Origin: Methanobacteriota archaeon
Lineage (GTDB): Archaea > Thermoplasmatota > Poseidoniia > Poseidoniales > Poseidoniaceae
NCBI GenBank assembly: GCA_011525095.1
Contig: WTIV01000216.1
Location: 1-5,363, forward strand
Direction: 5' to 3'
Length of the DNA: 5,363 nt
The translations under genes were made by a program, and so were the position numbers. Position 1 is the stretch's first letter; every line of letters starts with the position of its first letter. The notes beneath the pieces were generated by a model that was not told the DNA's origin, made no database searches, and worked only from the letters and a program-made list of their open reading frames with translations. Below, piece by piece: positions 1 to 5,363 of the stretch.

Positions 1-772
1 CTGCGGGTGCAAAAACAGCGATAGCGGGTCCAGAACCGCTTATTCCTGCGGCTCGCGCACCATTTACGAATGCATCATTGGTCAATTTTCTACCAACAGG
101 GTCGTTCAGCGCACCAACAACGCCTCTTCCATTCCATGTGAGAGCTACGAGGTCATTACCCTCTTGTAATGCATTTAGGGCTTGAACAAAAGCCTGCTGA
201 TGGAAACTAAAATCTTCTAATTGTGGCCTATTGTCTCTATCGCCTCGACAAACTAGCAATACATTCCAATCATCTGAATCCGGGCCTGGTGACTCGAGTA
301 AGACACCGCTTCTCGCATCTTCTGCGTTAGAATTGACCAGTTTCCATCCTCCTTCCAATGCAGCCCAAGTGTCACCATAACTGCCAGTAATGGAAACACC
401 TGATGTCAGTTGGGCTGCTGCAGCGATATCGACGATATCTGCATTTTCTAGATTGTAATTACTAGCATCACATAATGCTTTGATTGCGGCTACCGCAACC
501 GCTGAACTCGATTTAAGCCCTTGACGTGGAGGAATCTCGGATTTTACAGTCCAGAATAATTCACCGTTGGGTACTGGATGTCCGGACTGCCTCCATACCT
601 CCAAAATAGTCCCCAACAAGTTGTCAGGGTCATCTAATTCCCTCCGAGATTCCTTGTCAAGCAAACGAACAGTTACTGGCAAGTCCAAAGCGAGTGATGC
701 ACCGTAACCAAGTCCAGCAGCATGGAGAAGGCTACATCCACCGTTTGATGTACCAGTTCCCAATACCGCCAA
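1..772 (-). CDS. aroK: Archaeal shikimate kinase (GHMP kinase family), 3' end cut by window edge
   Basis: Phosphorylates shikimate to shikimate 3-phosphate with ATP (EC 2.7.1.71) in the cytoplasm. This is the archaeal enzyme of the GHMP superfamily, unrelated to bacterial AroK. My reading of the minus strand gives 257 codons without a stop. Residues 11-31 (GGCSLLHAAGLGYGASLALDL) align with the conserved N-terminal substrate region. Residues 81-95 (PPRQGLKSSSAVAVA) are the GHMP ATP-binding loop, 129-142 (TGSYGDTWAALEGG) the central conserved segment with Asp134, and 243-250 (GISGSGPA) the C-terminal glycine motif. The likely start is TTG at 772-770: a GAGGTG ribosome binding site lies 5 bases upstream, and the first in-frame codon triplets before it run into the aroB' stop. 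It follows aroB' by 9 bases in the same frame, so it is very probably co-transcribed. The family is usually about 270-300 residues, so only the end is missing. Family call is firm; the TTG start is likely but not proven. Confidence 0.92.
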   Translation of the reverse strand, partial: MAVLGTGTSNGGCSLLHAAGLGYGASLALDLPVTVRLLDKESRRELDDPDNLLGTILEVWRQSGHPVPNGELFWTVKSEIPPRQGLKSSSAVAVAAIKALCDASNYNLENADIVDIAAAAQLTSGVSITGSYGDTWAALEGGWKLVNSNAEDARSGVLLESPGPDSDDWNVLLVCRGDRDNRPQLEDFSFHQQAFVQALNALQEGNDLVALTWNGRGVVGALNDPVGRKLTNDAFVNGARAAGISGSGPAIAVFAPA

Positions 773-777
773 TTTAG

Positions 778-783
778 CACCTC
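778..783 (-). promoter_or_regulatory. Ribosome binding site deciding the TTG start of shikimate kinase
   Basis: GAGGTG on the minus strand, overlapping the TGA stop of aroB' (784-782) and 5 bases before the TTG at 772-770. No ATG or GTG in the kinase frame lies nearby, so this site is the main argument for a TTG start. It also suggests that translation of the kinase is coupled to termination on aroB'. Confidence 0.7.
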
Positions 784-1762
784 ATTTTTCTGTAACATCT
801 GCGGATATTTCTATTCCCACATGCCGGCCCGCTCCTCCGGACCAACCAATGATTTCCATATCGGGAGATAAGTCTGTAATCGAAATTAATCCGGAATTTG
901 AGACGAGCCTTACTGTCTCTGCTTGCTGCAAGAGCGCACCTGCTTCATTATGGTTTTCATCTATCCACTTGAATAAAATAAACGGCCGTCTCTCTATCTT
1001 TACTCTACCAACGGTTGCGGTTCTGGATATACCATCACTACTGGTTACCTTTACCTCGTCGCCCATTTCCAATTCTGAGAGATATTTTGTGGAGCCATCT
1101 GCCAACATGATGTAAGTGTGTGCAGCTCCAGCATTAACCCTGAATGGTCTTGTGGGAACGAACTCAGATTCGACGGTCTCTCCATGCACCAAAACCATTG
1201 AACTAGCGCTTGAGCCTACCAGCATCCCTTCTCCTAATTCGAGCAGTGAGGTTAGGTCAACACATACTCTGTCACCGACTCCACCCTCTTTTACCTCGAT
1301 TATTCTGAGGCTAGTGAGTTCAAACTCTTCGGATTTTTCTTCTTCTCCTGTATGCTCAATACGCTCACCTCTCTGGGATTTTGCGATTAATGCAGTCGGC
1401 AAAACATCCTCTGACACAAGCAAAGCATCAACCCCGATTTCAAGCGCAAATGCTGCTCCTAAGACTTGTTCGGCGGATGAGATTCTTGCTGCAACTTTTG
1501 TGGGACCACCGTCACAAGATGCTATGACATTCTCAATTGGGATCATCTTCCATTCTCCCAAGTCTAGAAGAATCCATTCTACGCTACCAGCCATTGCTCT
1601 GGCTTTGCCTTGGCCCTCCGAAGTACTCACGTCAACTCTTCTCCCAACTTGCTTTCCATTGACGTACAACGCATCACCGTCGATACTCAAATCATCATCT
1701 AAAACTAGGTCAACGCCCTCTTGACGTGTCCCAGATTCTAGCCATATTTGCACGAGTATCAC
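782..1762 (-). CDS. aroB': 3-dehydroquinate synthase II (archaeal AroB')
   Basis: Converts 2-amino-3,7-dideoxy-D-threo-hept-6-ulosonate (ADTH) to 3-dehydroquinate by NAD-dependent oxidative deamination and cyclisation (EC 1.4.1.24). It is the second step of the archaeal route that bypasses DAHP. The 326-residue protein carries the family hallmarks: KMIPIENVIA at 72-81, GVDALLVSED at 110-119, LGEGMLVGSSASSMVLVHGE at 176-195, then TRPFRVNAGAAHTYI at 204-218, KYLSELEMGDEV at 226-237, QQAETVRLV at 279-287, and AGRHVGIEI at 311-319. Length is at the short end of the family (roughly 320-390). The start is GTG at 1762-1760, overlapping the aroA' stop as GTGA, which implies translational coupling. 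A second in-frame GTG at 1753-1751 would give MQIWLES and also fits the family's short N-terminus. An acidic stretch (residues 138-147) looks like a loop insertion. Family assignment is firm. Confidence 0.95.
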   Translation of the reverse strand: MILVQIWLESGTRQEGVDLVLDDDLSIDGDALYVNGKQVGRRVDVSTSEGQGKARAMAGSVEWILLDLGEWKMIPIENVIASCDGGPTKVAARISSAEQVLGAAFALEIGVDALLVSEDVLPTALIAKSQRGERIEHTGEEEKSEEFELTSLRIIEVKEGGVGDRVCVDLTSLLELGEGMLVGSSASSMVLVHGETVESEFVPTRPFRVNAGAAHTYIMLADGSTKYLSELEMGDEVKVTSSDGISRTATVGRVKIERRPFILFKWIDENHNEAGALLQQAETVRLVSNSGLISITDLSPDMEIIGWSGGAGRHVGIEISADVTEK

Positions 1763-2592
1763 AACCCGAAATCCTGCATTGCTTGCTCTACGCTAGCATT
1801 ATCGTGAACGATCGCTTTCAAAGCAGAAACCATTGCTTTTGGGTTTTCATGGGAGAACACCTGTCTTCCCATGCATACTCCTCCTCCGCCTGCTTGGATT
1901 GATTGATGAACAATATCGAGGATCTCTTTGGTACTTGAACCGGCAGGTCCACCTGCAATGAGAACTGGAATCGGGACACAGGAGGTAACTTTCTCGAAAG
2001 ATTCAATTGAGCCGGTCCACTTTGTCTTGACCACTGAGCAACCCAACTCAAATGCTAATCTAGCAGCGTGTGCTGCGGCTTGTGTATCATCGTTTTCCAT
2101 CACATTGAGGTTTTCGCCACGAGGGTAAATCATTCCTAGAGTAGGGCAGTTTAGGTAATGGGAATCTTGAGTGACCATACCTAATCTCTCAATCATATCA
2201 GGCTCATCAGGACTACCCATGTTGACTTGGACACTTACCCCTTTAGCACCTCTAGATAGTGATTCTTCAACGCTGCCAACTAAGACCTTGTCACTTCCTC
2301 TCGCTCCAGCATGGCGGGTTGAAACGGATAGGTGTGCGACGAAATTTGCATCAGATGAGTAACGTGAAACTACACCTTTCTGAGCAACGATAGCATCAGC
2401 ATGTGCAATAAGAGGGATTAATTCGTCGAGATTTTCTAGACCTTCAACTGGGAAATCAGAGACTCCATGGTCAATGGGAATCCACACGCCTTTTCCGTTC
2501 GGCAGTAGCGTGTCAGTATCGCTCATGACCCTGTGAAAAGGTGGTTGAATACAAGGCTTTCCTACTTTGATAAATGGGTCTTTACTGCCCAT
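1759..2592 (-). CDS. aroA': 2-amino-3,7-dideoxy-D-threo-hept-6-ulosonate synthase (archaeal AroA', class I aldolase family)
   Basis: Condenses 6-deoxy-5-ketofructose 1-phosphate with L-aspartate semialdehyde to ADTH (EC 2.2.1.10), the entry reaction of the archaeal aromatic pathway. It is a 277-residue TIM barrel of the DeoC/FbaB class I aldolase family. Visible motifs are PIDHG at 39-43 (Asp41), HLS at 87-89, VNMGS at 123-127, MIYPRG at 154-159 (Tyr156), HAARLAFELG at 175-184, VVKT at 187-190 (Lys189, the expected Schiff-base lysine), AGGP at 213-216 and GVCMGRQVFSHENP at 238-251. Asp, Tyr and Lys match by position the catalytic trio described for the Methanocaldococcus enzyme. The ATG at 2592 puts 31 bases inside the regulator gene. 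A second ATG at 2526 avoids the overlap but would remove the VGKP...HRVM segment that resembles the family's GKxxRLxRI N-terminus, so I keep the longer start. A fructose-bisphosphate aldolase activity is the main alternative; direct adjacency to aroB' argues for ADTH synthase. Confidence 0.92.
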   Translation of the reverse strand: MGSKDPFIKVGKPCIQPPFHRVMSDTDTLLPNGKGVWIPIDHGVSDFPVEGLENLDELIPLIAHADAIVAQKGVVSRYSSDANFVAHLSVSTRHAGARGSDKVLVGSVEESLSRGAKGVSVQVNMGSPDEPDMIERLGMVTQDSHYLNCPTLGMIYPRGENLNVMENDDTQAAAHAARLAFELGCSVVKTKWTGSIESFEKVTSCVPIPVLIAGGPAGSSTKEILDIVHQSIQAGGGGVCMGRQVFSHENPKAMVSALKAIVHDNASVEQAMQDFGL

Positions 2593-3221
2593 TCAATCAA
2601 TGCTGCTTCTGCTTTTGCTAGGTGTTCCTGTAGCGTTGAGCGAGGAATGTCAGTTAACTCTGAAAGTTCTTTTTTGCTTATTTTCCTTGGATTTTCATAA
2701 AATCCTGCCTGCACAGCAAAAACTGCAACTTCGAGTTGCTTTGGTGTGAGAATTTGAGAAATTGTGTCCTCAATTTCACGGATGTCGACGACATTTACGT
2801 TGTCTGGTGGTAACATTGCTCTTGCAGCTTTGAGGAAACCGCTGACACCTTCAGGTAGTCCACGAATTGTAATTTGGACACCTTCTTCACCGATTACATA
2901 GGGTGGAATCACGTGCAAACTATCGAAATTGATTGCAGCAACAGAAAGTGGGTGTCTATTCCATACCACAATGTAACCTTCCCCGCCAACTTCTGGAATT
3001 GGATACGGGTTTAGCGGTCCCTCCACGTCTAAGTAGTCAATATCTCCAAGATCGCTTGGTCCCATTTCCTCCTTGAAGTCAATACTAACAAGTTGTCTTA
3101 CACCGGTTTTAGTGACCTCAAGATGCGCAACAACCTCGAATTTCTTTGCAACTCTGGTAATCAGTCCAATATCTGAATTTTCTATGGATTCAGGACTCCA
3201 TTTCAATTGGACTTCTCGCAC
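2562..3221 (-). CDS. HTH_10 (Bat-type) transcriptional regulator heading the aromatic operon
   Basis: A 219-residue DNA-binding protein. Residues 158-215 form an HTH_10 domain (bacterio-opsin activator type): LTPKQLEVAVFAVQAGFYEN, then PRKISKKELSELTDIPRS and the recognition helix TLQEHLAKAEAAL. The region before it (1-155) is a mixed alpha/beta sensor-like region. It opens with MREVQLKW, typical of this class, and has a second unit at 112-150 with alternating strands and a helix (VQITIRG, then GVSGFLKAARAML, then VNVVDIREI). No ligand pocket can be named from sequence. No transmembrane segment is visible. The start is GTG at 3221-3219; an in-frame TAA lies 21 bases upstream, and a TATA-like box is placed as for a leaderless transcript. 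Its 3' end overlaps aroA' by 31 bases, so it is almost certainly in the same transcript. A role in controlling the aromatic genes or itself is inferred from position. Domain call is strong; target and ligand unknown. Confidence 0.85.
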   Translation of the reverse strand: MREVQLKWSPESIENSDIGLITRVAKKFEVVAHLEVTKTGVRQLVSIDFKEEMGPSDLGDIDYLDVEGPLNPYPIPEVGGEGYIVVWNRHPLSVAAINFDSLHVIPPYVIGEEGVQITIRGLPEGVSGFLKAARAMLPPDNVNVVDIREIEDTISQILTPKQLEVAVFAVQAGFYENPRKISKKELSELTDIPRSTLQEHLAKAEAALIEWAVKTHLSK

Positions 3222-3240
3222 ATTGTACCCTTCGGTAGCG

Positions 3241-3251
3241 AATTATATCAA
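3241..3251 (-). promoter_or_regulatory. TATA-box candidate for the regulator-aroA'-aroB'-kinase operon
   Basis: The minus strand reads TTGATATAATT, centred about 25 bases before the GTG start at 3221. In archaea the transcription start lies about 25 bases past the TATA centre, so the mRNA would begin at or within a few bases of the start codon (leaderless). No clear ribosome binding site precedes this GTG, in agreement. The upstream flank (CCCACAC) is not a good BRE. Confidence 0.5.
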
Positions 3252-3267
3252 GTGTGGGCCTATGATG

Positions 3268-3282
3268 AAAGAACCTATTTAC
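3268..3282 (+). promoter_or_regulatory. BRE/TATA candidate for the ABC transporter operon
   Basis: Purine-rich GAAAGAA-like sequence (BRE-like) is followed by CTATTTAC as a weak TATA element, centred about 31 bases before the ATG at 3310. This predicts a transcript with almost no leader. No Shine-Dalgarno-like sequence precedes that ATG. The AT-rich box at 3241-3251 is nearly symmetrical and could also serve the plus strand. Confidence 0.35.
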
Positions 3283-3309
3283 TCAATTTCTCAGCGTATA
3301 TTGTTCAAT

Positions 3310-3990
3310 ATGCCACTAATGGAGATAGTTGACCTACAGAGACACTACGAAATGGCATCAGGCGTTGTTAAAGCTCTTGATGGAATAAATATCGATATTG
3401 AAGAAGGTGAGAGAATAGTTTTGCTAGGACCATCAGGTTCCGGTAAGACCACACTGCTGAATTGTGTTGCAGCTCTAGATAGCCCCACTTCAGGAAGTTA
3501 TTCCTTTGATGGAAAAGATGTACCTCGGGAGAATTCTGAAGAGATGACGACATTCAGAAGAGAGAACATTGGTTATGTATTCCAATTCTTCAATTTACTG
3601 CAAGATTTGACGGTCCTCGAAAACATTCTACTAATCCAAGAACTATCTGGTGAGAGGAATAAGGATAGAGCCTTGGAATTACTGAAACTGGTAGGATTAG
3701 AGAAAGAAGTAGACAGATTCCCTGCTGAAATAAGTGGTGGACAGCAACAAAGAGTCGCTATTGCTAGAAGTTTGGCAAAGAGCCCCAAACTCCTACTTGG
3801 AGATGAGTTGACCGGTAATTTGGATTCCAAAACATCAGACATGGTTATGGAAGTATTAGTCAAAGCCTGCAAGGCAGAAAATATCACTACAATCATGGTG
3901 ACTCACGATGAAAAACTGACCAATTACGCAACCCGTGTAATCAGATTGGACAGTGGCAAAATAATCTCGGATGAAAAGTTGGACAATTGA
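3310..3990 (+). CDS. ABC transporter ATPase, LolD/MacB/FtsE type
   Basis: Cytoplasmic ATPase that powers the permease encoded directly downstream. The 226 residues contain a complete nucleotide-binding domain: Walker A GPSGSGKTT at 40-48, Q-loop YVFQFFNLL at 89-97 (Gln92), signature ISGGQQQRVAIARSL at 141-155, Walker B LLLGDELTGNLD at 161-172 (Asp165, Glu166), and the switch histidine THD at 198-200 (His199). The TGNLD run after Walker B is typical of the MacB/LolD/FtsE branch that works with FtsX-fold permeases. The motif differs from the usual DEPTGNLD by Leu for Pro at residue 167. The ATG at 3310 is chosen because homology begins at MEIVDLQRHYEMASGVVKAL; ATG 3319 is an equally sensible alternative. 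The reading frame stays open leftwards to 3073, but that part is antisense to the regulator and the promoter region and lacks family similarity. Substrate cannot be told from the ATPase. Confidence 0.93.
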   Translation: MPLMEIVDLQRHYEMASGVVKALDGINIDIEEGERIVLLGPSGSGKTTLLNCVAALDSPTSGSYSFDGKDVPRENSEEMTTFRRENIGYVFQFFNLLQDLTVLENILLIQELSGERNKDRALELLKLVGLEKEVDRFPAEISGGQQQRVAIARSLAKSPKLLLGDELTGNLDSKTSDMVMEVLVKACKAENITTIMVTHDEKLTNYATRVIRLDSGKIISDEKLDN

Positions 3991-3997
3991 GGTGATC
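3989..3997 (+). promoter_or_regulatory. Strong Shine-Dalgarno site of the permease gene
   Basis: GAGGTGATC, a nine-base match to the extended sequence complementary to the archaeal 16S rRNA 3' end, begins inside the TGA stop of the ATPase gene and ends 2 bases before the ATG at 4000 (5 bases from the GGTG core). It supports both the ATG start and translational coupling between ATPase and permease. Confidence 0.8.
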
Positions 3998-3999
3998 AA

Positions 4000-5363
4000 A
4001 TGTCAATGCTACTAACAAAAAGACTCGCAAGGAGTCTATGGCGCACAAAATTGCGTCTCTCTGCAGTAGTTTTCATGGTCGCAGTTGGTGTTTTTGCAGG
4101 AATTTCCTTCGGTTCATATGCAAATGCAGCAACCACTCTTTATGATGAGATATATGACGGTGAAGACGGAGTAAACCTCGCCGATGTATGGATTAACAAT
4201 CCAACCGGGGTTTGGAATAATTCTGCCTCTGAATCAATTTGTGATTCGATAGATTCTCAATGGCCGGAAACGGATTATTCTTTGGAGACTTGCGAGGCAA
4301 GATTGGTCATTGATGGAATGATGTTAAACACTGACTCAGAAGGTGTTGAGAAAGTAATTCCTGCAGTTTGGCACGGAATTGATGAGGGTCTAGTCGACAA
4401 AGTTTGGATGCCAACTTACAGTGATTTATCTTCAGGGAGGATTGCTCTGACGAGCGATGAAATTGTTCTTGACAGCCACATTGCAGTTGATTTAGACATT
4501 GATGTCGGTGACGAGATTGAAATTAGCGCAGGTTATGGCAAATTCACTTACGAAGTCGTAGGAATCGGCTTCCATCCTATGCATCTTTACTTTGCAACCG
4601 AAGGCTCAACGCTTCCAGCAGACGATGGCACATTTGCAACCGGATACATGACCGATTCGGGATTAGAAAAACTCGCAAATCTTAGTTCAGGTTCATCAAA
4701 TCTAATTCTAATCGATGTTGCGGGAACACCGGATTATGACTTGCAGTCTAGCAGTGATGTCGACGAAAACCCAGAGATGACCAAATTGGTCAAGGACCTT
4801 TCAGAACTTATGTCGGATATCGACGACTCTCCTGTCAGTGTCTATGACAGGTCAGGTGTATTCTCGGTTGAAATCCTACGTGCTGATGCAGAGGGTGCTG
4901 CCAACATGTATCCATATGTTACAGGGATGATTGCAGCAATCGCAGGTATCACGATTTTCTTGAGTTTGCAGAGGCTCATACAATCGCAAGCAAAGGAAAT
5001 TGCAGTATTGCGAACATTGGGCGTTCCCAAGAAGTCAATCATGCCAGGTTACGTGATTGCGCCGTTAGTGATTGGCGCCATTGGAAGCCTAATTGGCACT
5101 TTGCTAGGAATATATCTTGGAGCTCCGGGAATGCTCTCGTTCTATGAAACGATGATCGGTTTGCCAATTAGGCTTGACACAGATTTCTCGCTTGTATTCC
5201 AGATAGTTTCTATTGCGATGTTAATCGTTCTCTTCGCCGGATTAAGGCCAGCTTGGCAGGCATCTAGGCTTCAACCGCTAAAGGTATTCAGAGGCCAGCA
5301 TGAAGTCAAGGTTTCATCAAGAAAGATGCAGAGATTGACATCAAAATTACCTGCAACAGTCGG
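4000..5363 (+). CDS. FtsX/MacB-type ABC transporter permease, 3' end cut by window edge
   Basis: Membrane subunit partnered with the preceding ATPase. My translation gives 454 residues with no stop before the window ends. The N-terminus has basic residues (KRLARSLWRTKLRL, 7-20) followed by a first membrane segment at about 21-43. An extracytoplasmic, clearly acidic domain of about 260 residues follows (45-302), resembling the MacB periplasmic core, with a YEVVGIG strand at 184-190. Three more membrane segments lie at about 304-325, 347-374 and 396-416. The cytoplasmic coupling loop KEIAVLRTLGVPKKSI (332-347) and PAWQASRLQPLKVFRG (417-432) are FtsX-domain hallmarks. Single-repeat members end soon after the second motif; this one continues, so it may have a second FtsX repeat as in permeases of about 800 residues. 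Cys81 and Cys98 are its only visible cysteines, both extracytoplasmic. Such systems export or extract lipids, lipoproteins or peptides, or transmit force across the envelope; the substrate is unknown here. Confidence 0.88.
   Translation, partial: MSMLLTKRLARSLWRTKLRLSAVVFMVAVGVFAGISFGSYANAATTLYDEIYDGEDGVNLADVWINNPTGVWNNSASESICDSIDSQWPETDYSLETCEARLVIDGMMLNTDSEGVEKVIPAVWHGIDEGLVDKVWMPTYSDLSSGRIALTSDEIVLDSHIAVDLDIDVGDEIEISAGYGKFTYEVVGIGFHPMHLYFATEGSTLPADDGTFATGYMTDSGLEKLANLSSGSSNLILIDVAGTPDYDLQSSSDVDENPEMTKLVKDLSELMSDIDDSPVSVYDRSGVFSVEILRADAEGAANMYPYVTGMIAAIAGITIFLSLQRLIQSQAKEIAVLRTLGVPKKSIMPGYVIAPLVIGAIGSLIGTLLGIYLGAPGMLSFYETMIGLPIRLDTDFSLVFQIVSIAMLIVLFAGLRPAWQASRLQPLKVFRGQHEVKVSSRKMQRLTSKLPATV
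5085..5175. repeat. 14-base perfect inverted repeat inside the permease gene
   Basis: AAGCCTAATTGGCA at 5085-5098 is the exact reverse complement of TGCCAATTAGGCTT at 5162-5175, with 63 bases between the arms. The arms encode unrelated peptides (around SLIG and LPIRL), so this is not a protein repeat. It may be chance, or it may form a long-loop hairpin in the mRNA. Confidence 0.5.

Noticed and set aside
849..1724. Two long plus-strand open frames (849-1115 and 1116-1724) opposite aroB'
   Set aside because: They are antisense to a clearly recognisable DHQ synthase II. Their translations are Ser/Thr/Pro-rich without any family motif, as expected for a shadow of a real gene.
1818..2749. Short open frames overlapping aroA' and the regulator (1818-2051, 1928-2128, 2171-2362, 2567-2749)
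   Set aside because: All lie within confidently assigned genes in other frames or on the other strand and show no recognisable motif.
3291..3302. GTATATTG as the TATA box of the ABC operon
   Set aside because: It lies only about 10-20 bases before the candidate start codons (3310 or 3319), too close for archaeal spacing of about 25 bases from TATA centre to transcription start.
3073..3309. N-terminal extension of about 79 residues on the ABC ATPase from an upstream ATG at 3073
   Set aside because: It is antisense to the start of the regulator gene and crosses the promoter region. ABC similarity begins only at about 3310-3319, so this is an open frame by chance. ATG codons at 3262 and 3265 are also unlikely because they lie before the best promoter candidate.
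3368..5042. Minus-strand open frames at 3368-3553, 3573-3896 and 4842-5042
   Set aside because: They are antisense to the ATPase and permease, whose motifs are intact and continuous.
1..5363. CRISPR array, tRNA or rRNA gene, insertion sequence, toxin-antitoxin or defence module
   Set aside because: No spaced direct repeats, tRNA-like cloverleaf, transposase motif or defence-related domain was seen; almost the whole window is accounted for by six ordinary genes.

Overview
The window looks archaeal. Three adjacent minus-strand genes encode the archaeal version of the early shikimate pathway: an AroA'-type aldolase/transketolase-like synthase, a type II 3-dehydroquinate synthase, and a GHMP-fold shikimate kinase. 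They follow a regulator with a C-terminal HTH_10 (Bat-type) domain, a class largely restricted to archaea. The first genes of the two divergent units have TATA-like boxes roughly 25-31 bases before the start codon, and internal genes carry GAGGTG-type ribosome binding sites. Moderate GC, acidic proteins and the gene content suggest a mesophilic marine euryarchaeon, possibly Marine Group II/III (Poseidoniales, Thermoplasmatota). That placement is an inference, not shown by a marker gene.

Layout. From 3221 leftwards on the minus strand lies a tightly packed four-gene unit: HTH_10 regulator (3221-2562), ADTH synthase aroA' (2592-1759, overlapping the regulator by 31 bases), DHQ synthase II aroB' (1762-782, overlapping by 4 bases as GTGA), and shikimate kinase (772 to beyond the left edge, 9-base gap). 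An 88-base divergent intergenic region (3222-3309) holds promoter candidates for both directions. To the right on the plus strand are an ABC-transporter ATPase of the LolD/MacB/FtsE type (3310-3990) and, 9 bases after it, its FtsX/MacB-type permease (4000 to beyond the right edge). Nearly all of the window is coding.

How the genes fit together. AroA' condenses a sugar-derived ketose with L-aspartate semialdehyde to give ADTH. AroB' oxidatively deaminates and cyclises ADTH to 3-dehydroquinate. The kinase acts two steps later, on shikimate. The dehydratase and dehydrogenase for the intervening steps are not between them. The regulator, overlapping aroA', is a natural candidate for a pathway-specific regulator. 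The divergent ABC pair is a separate export or envelope system with no obvious metabolic link.

I see no CRISPR array, mobile element, RNA gene or defence module. The window is mostly ordinary archaeal core metabolism. The points most worth a second look are the embedded regulator, the skipped pathway steps and details of the ABC pair.
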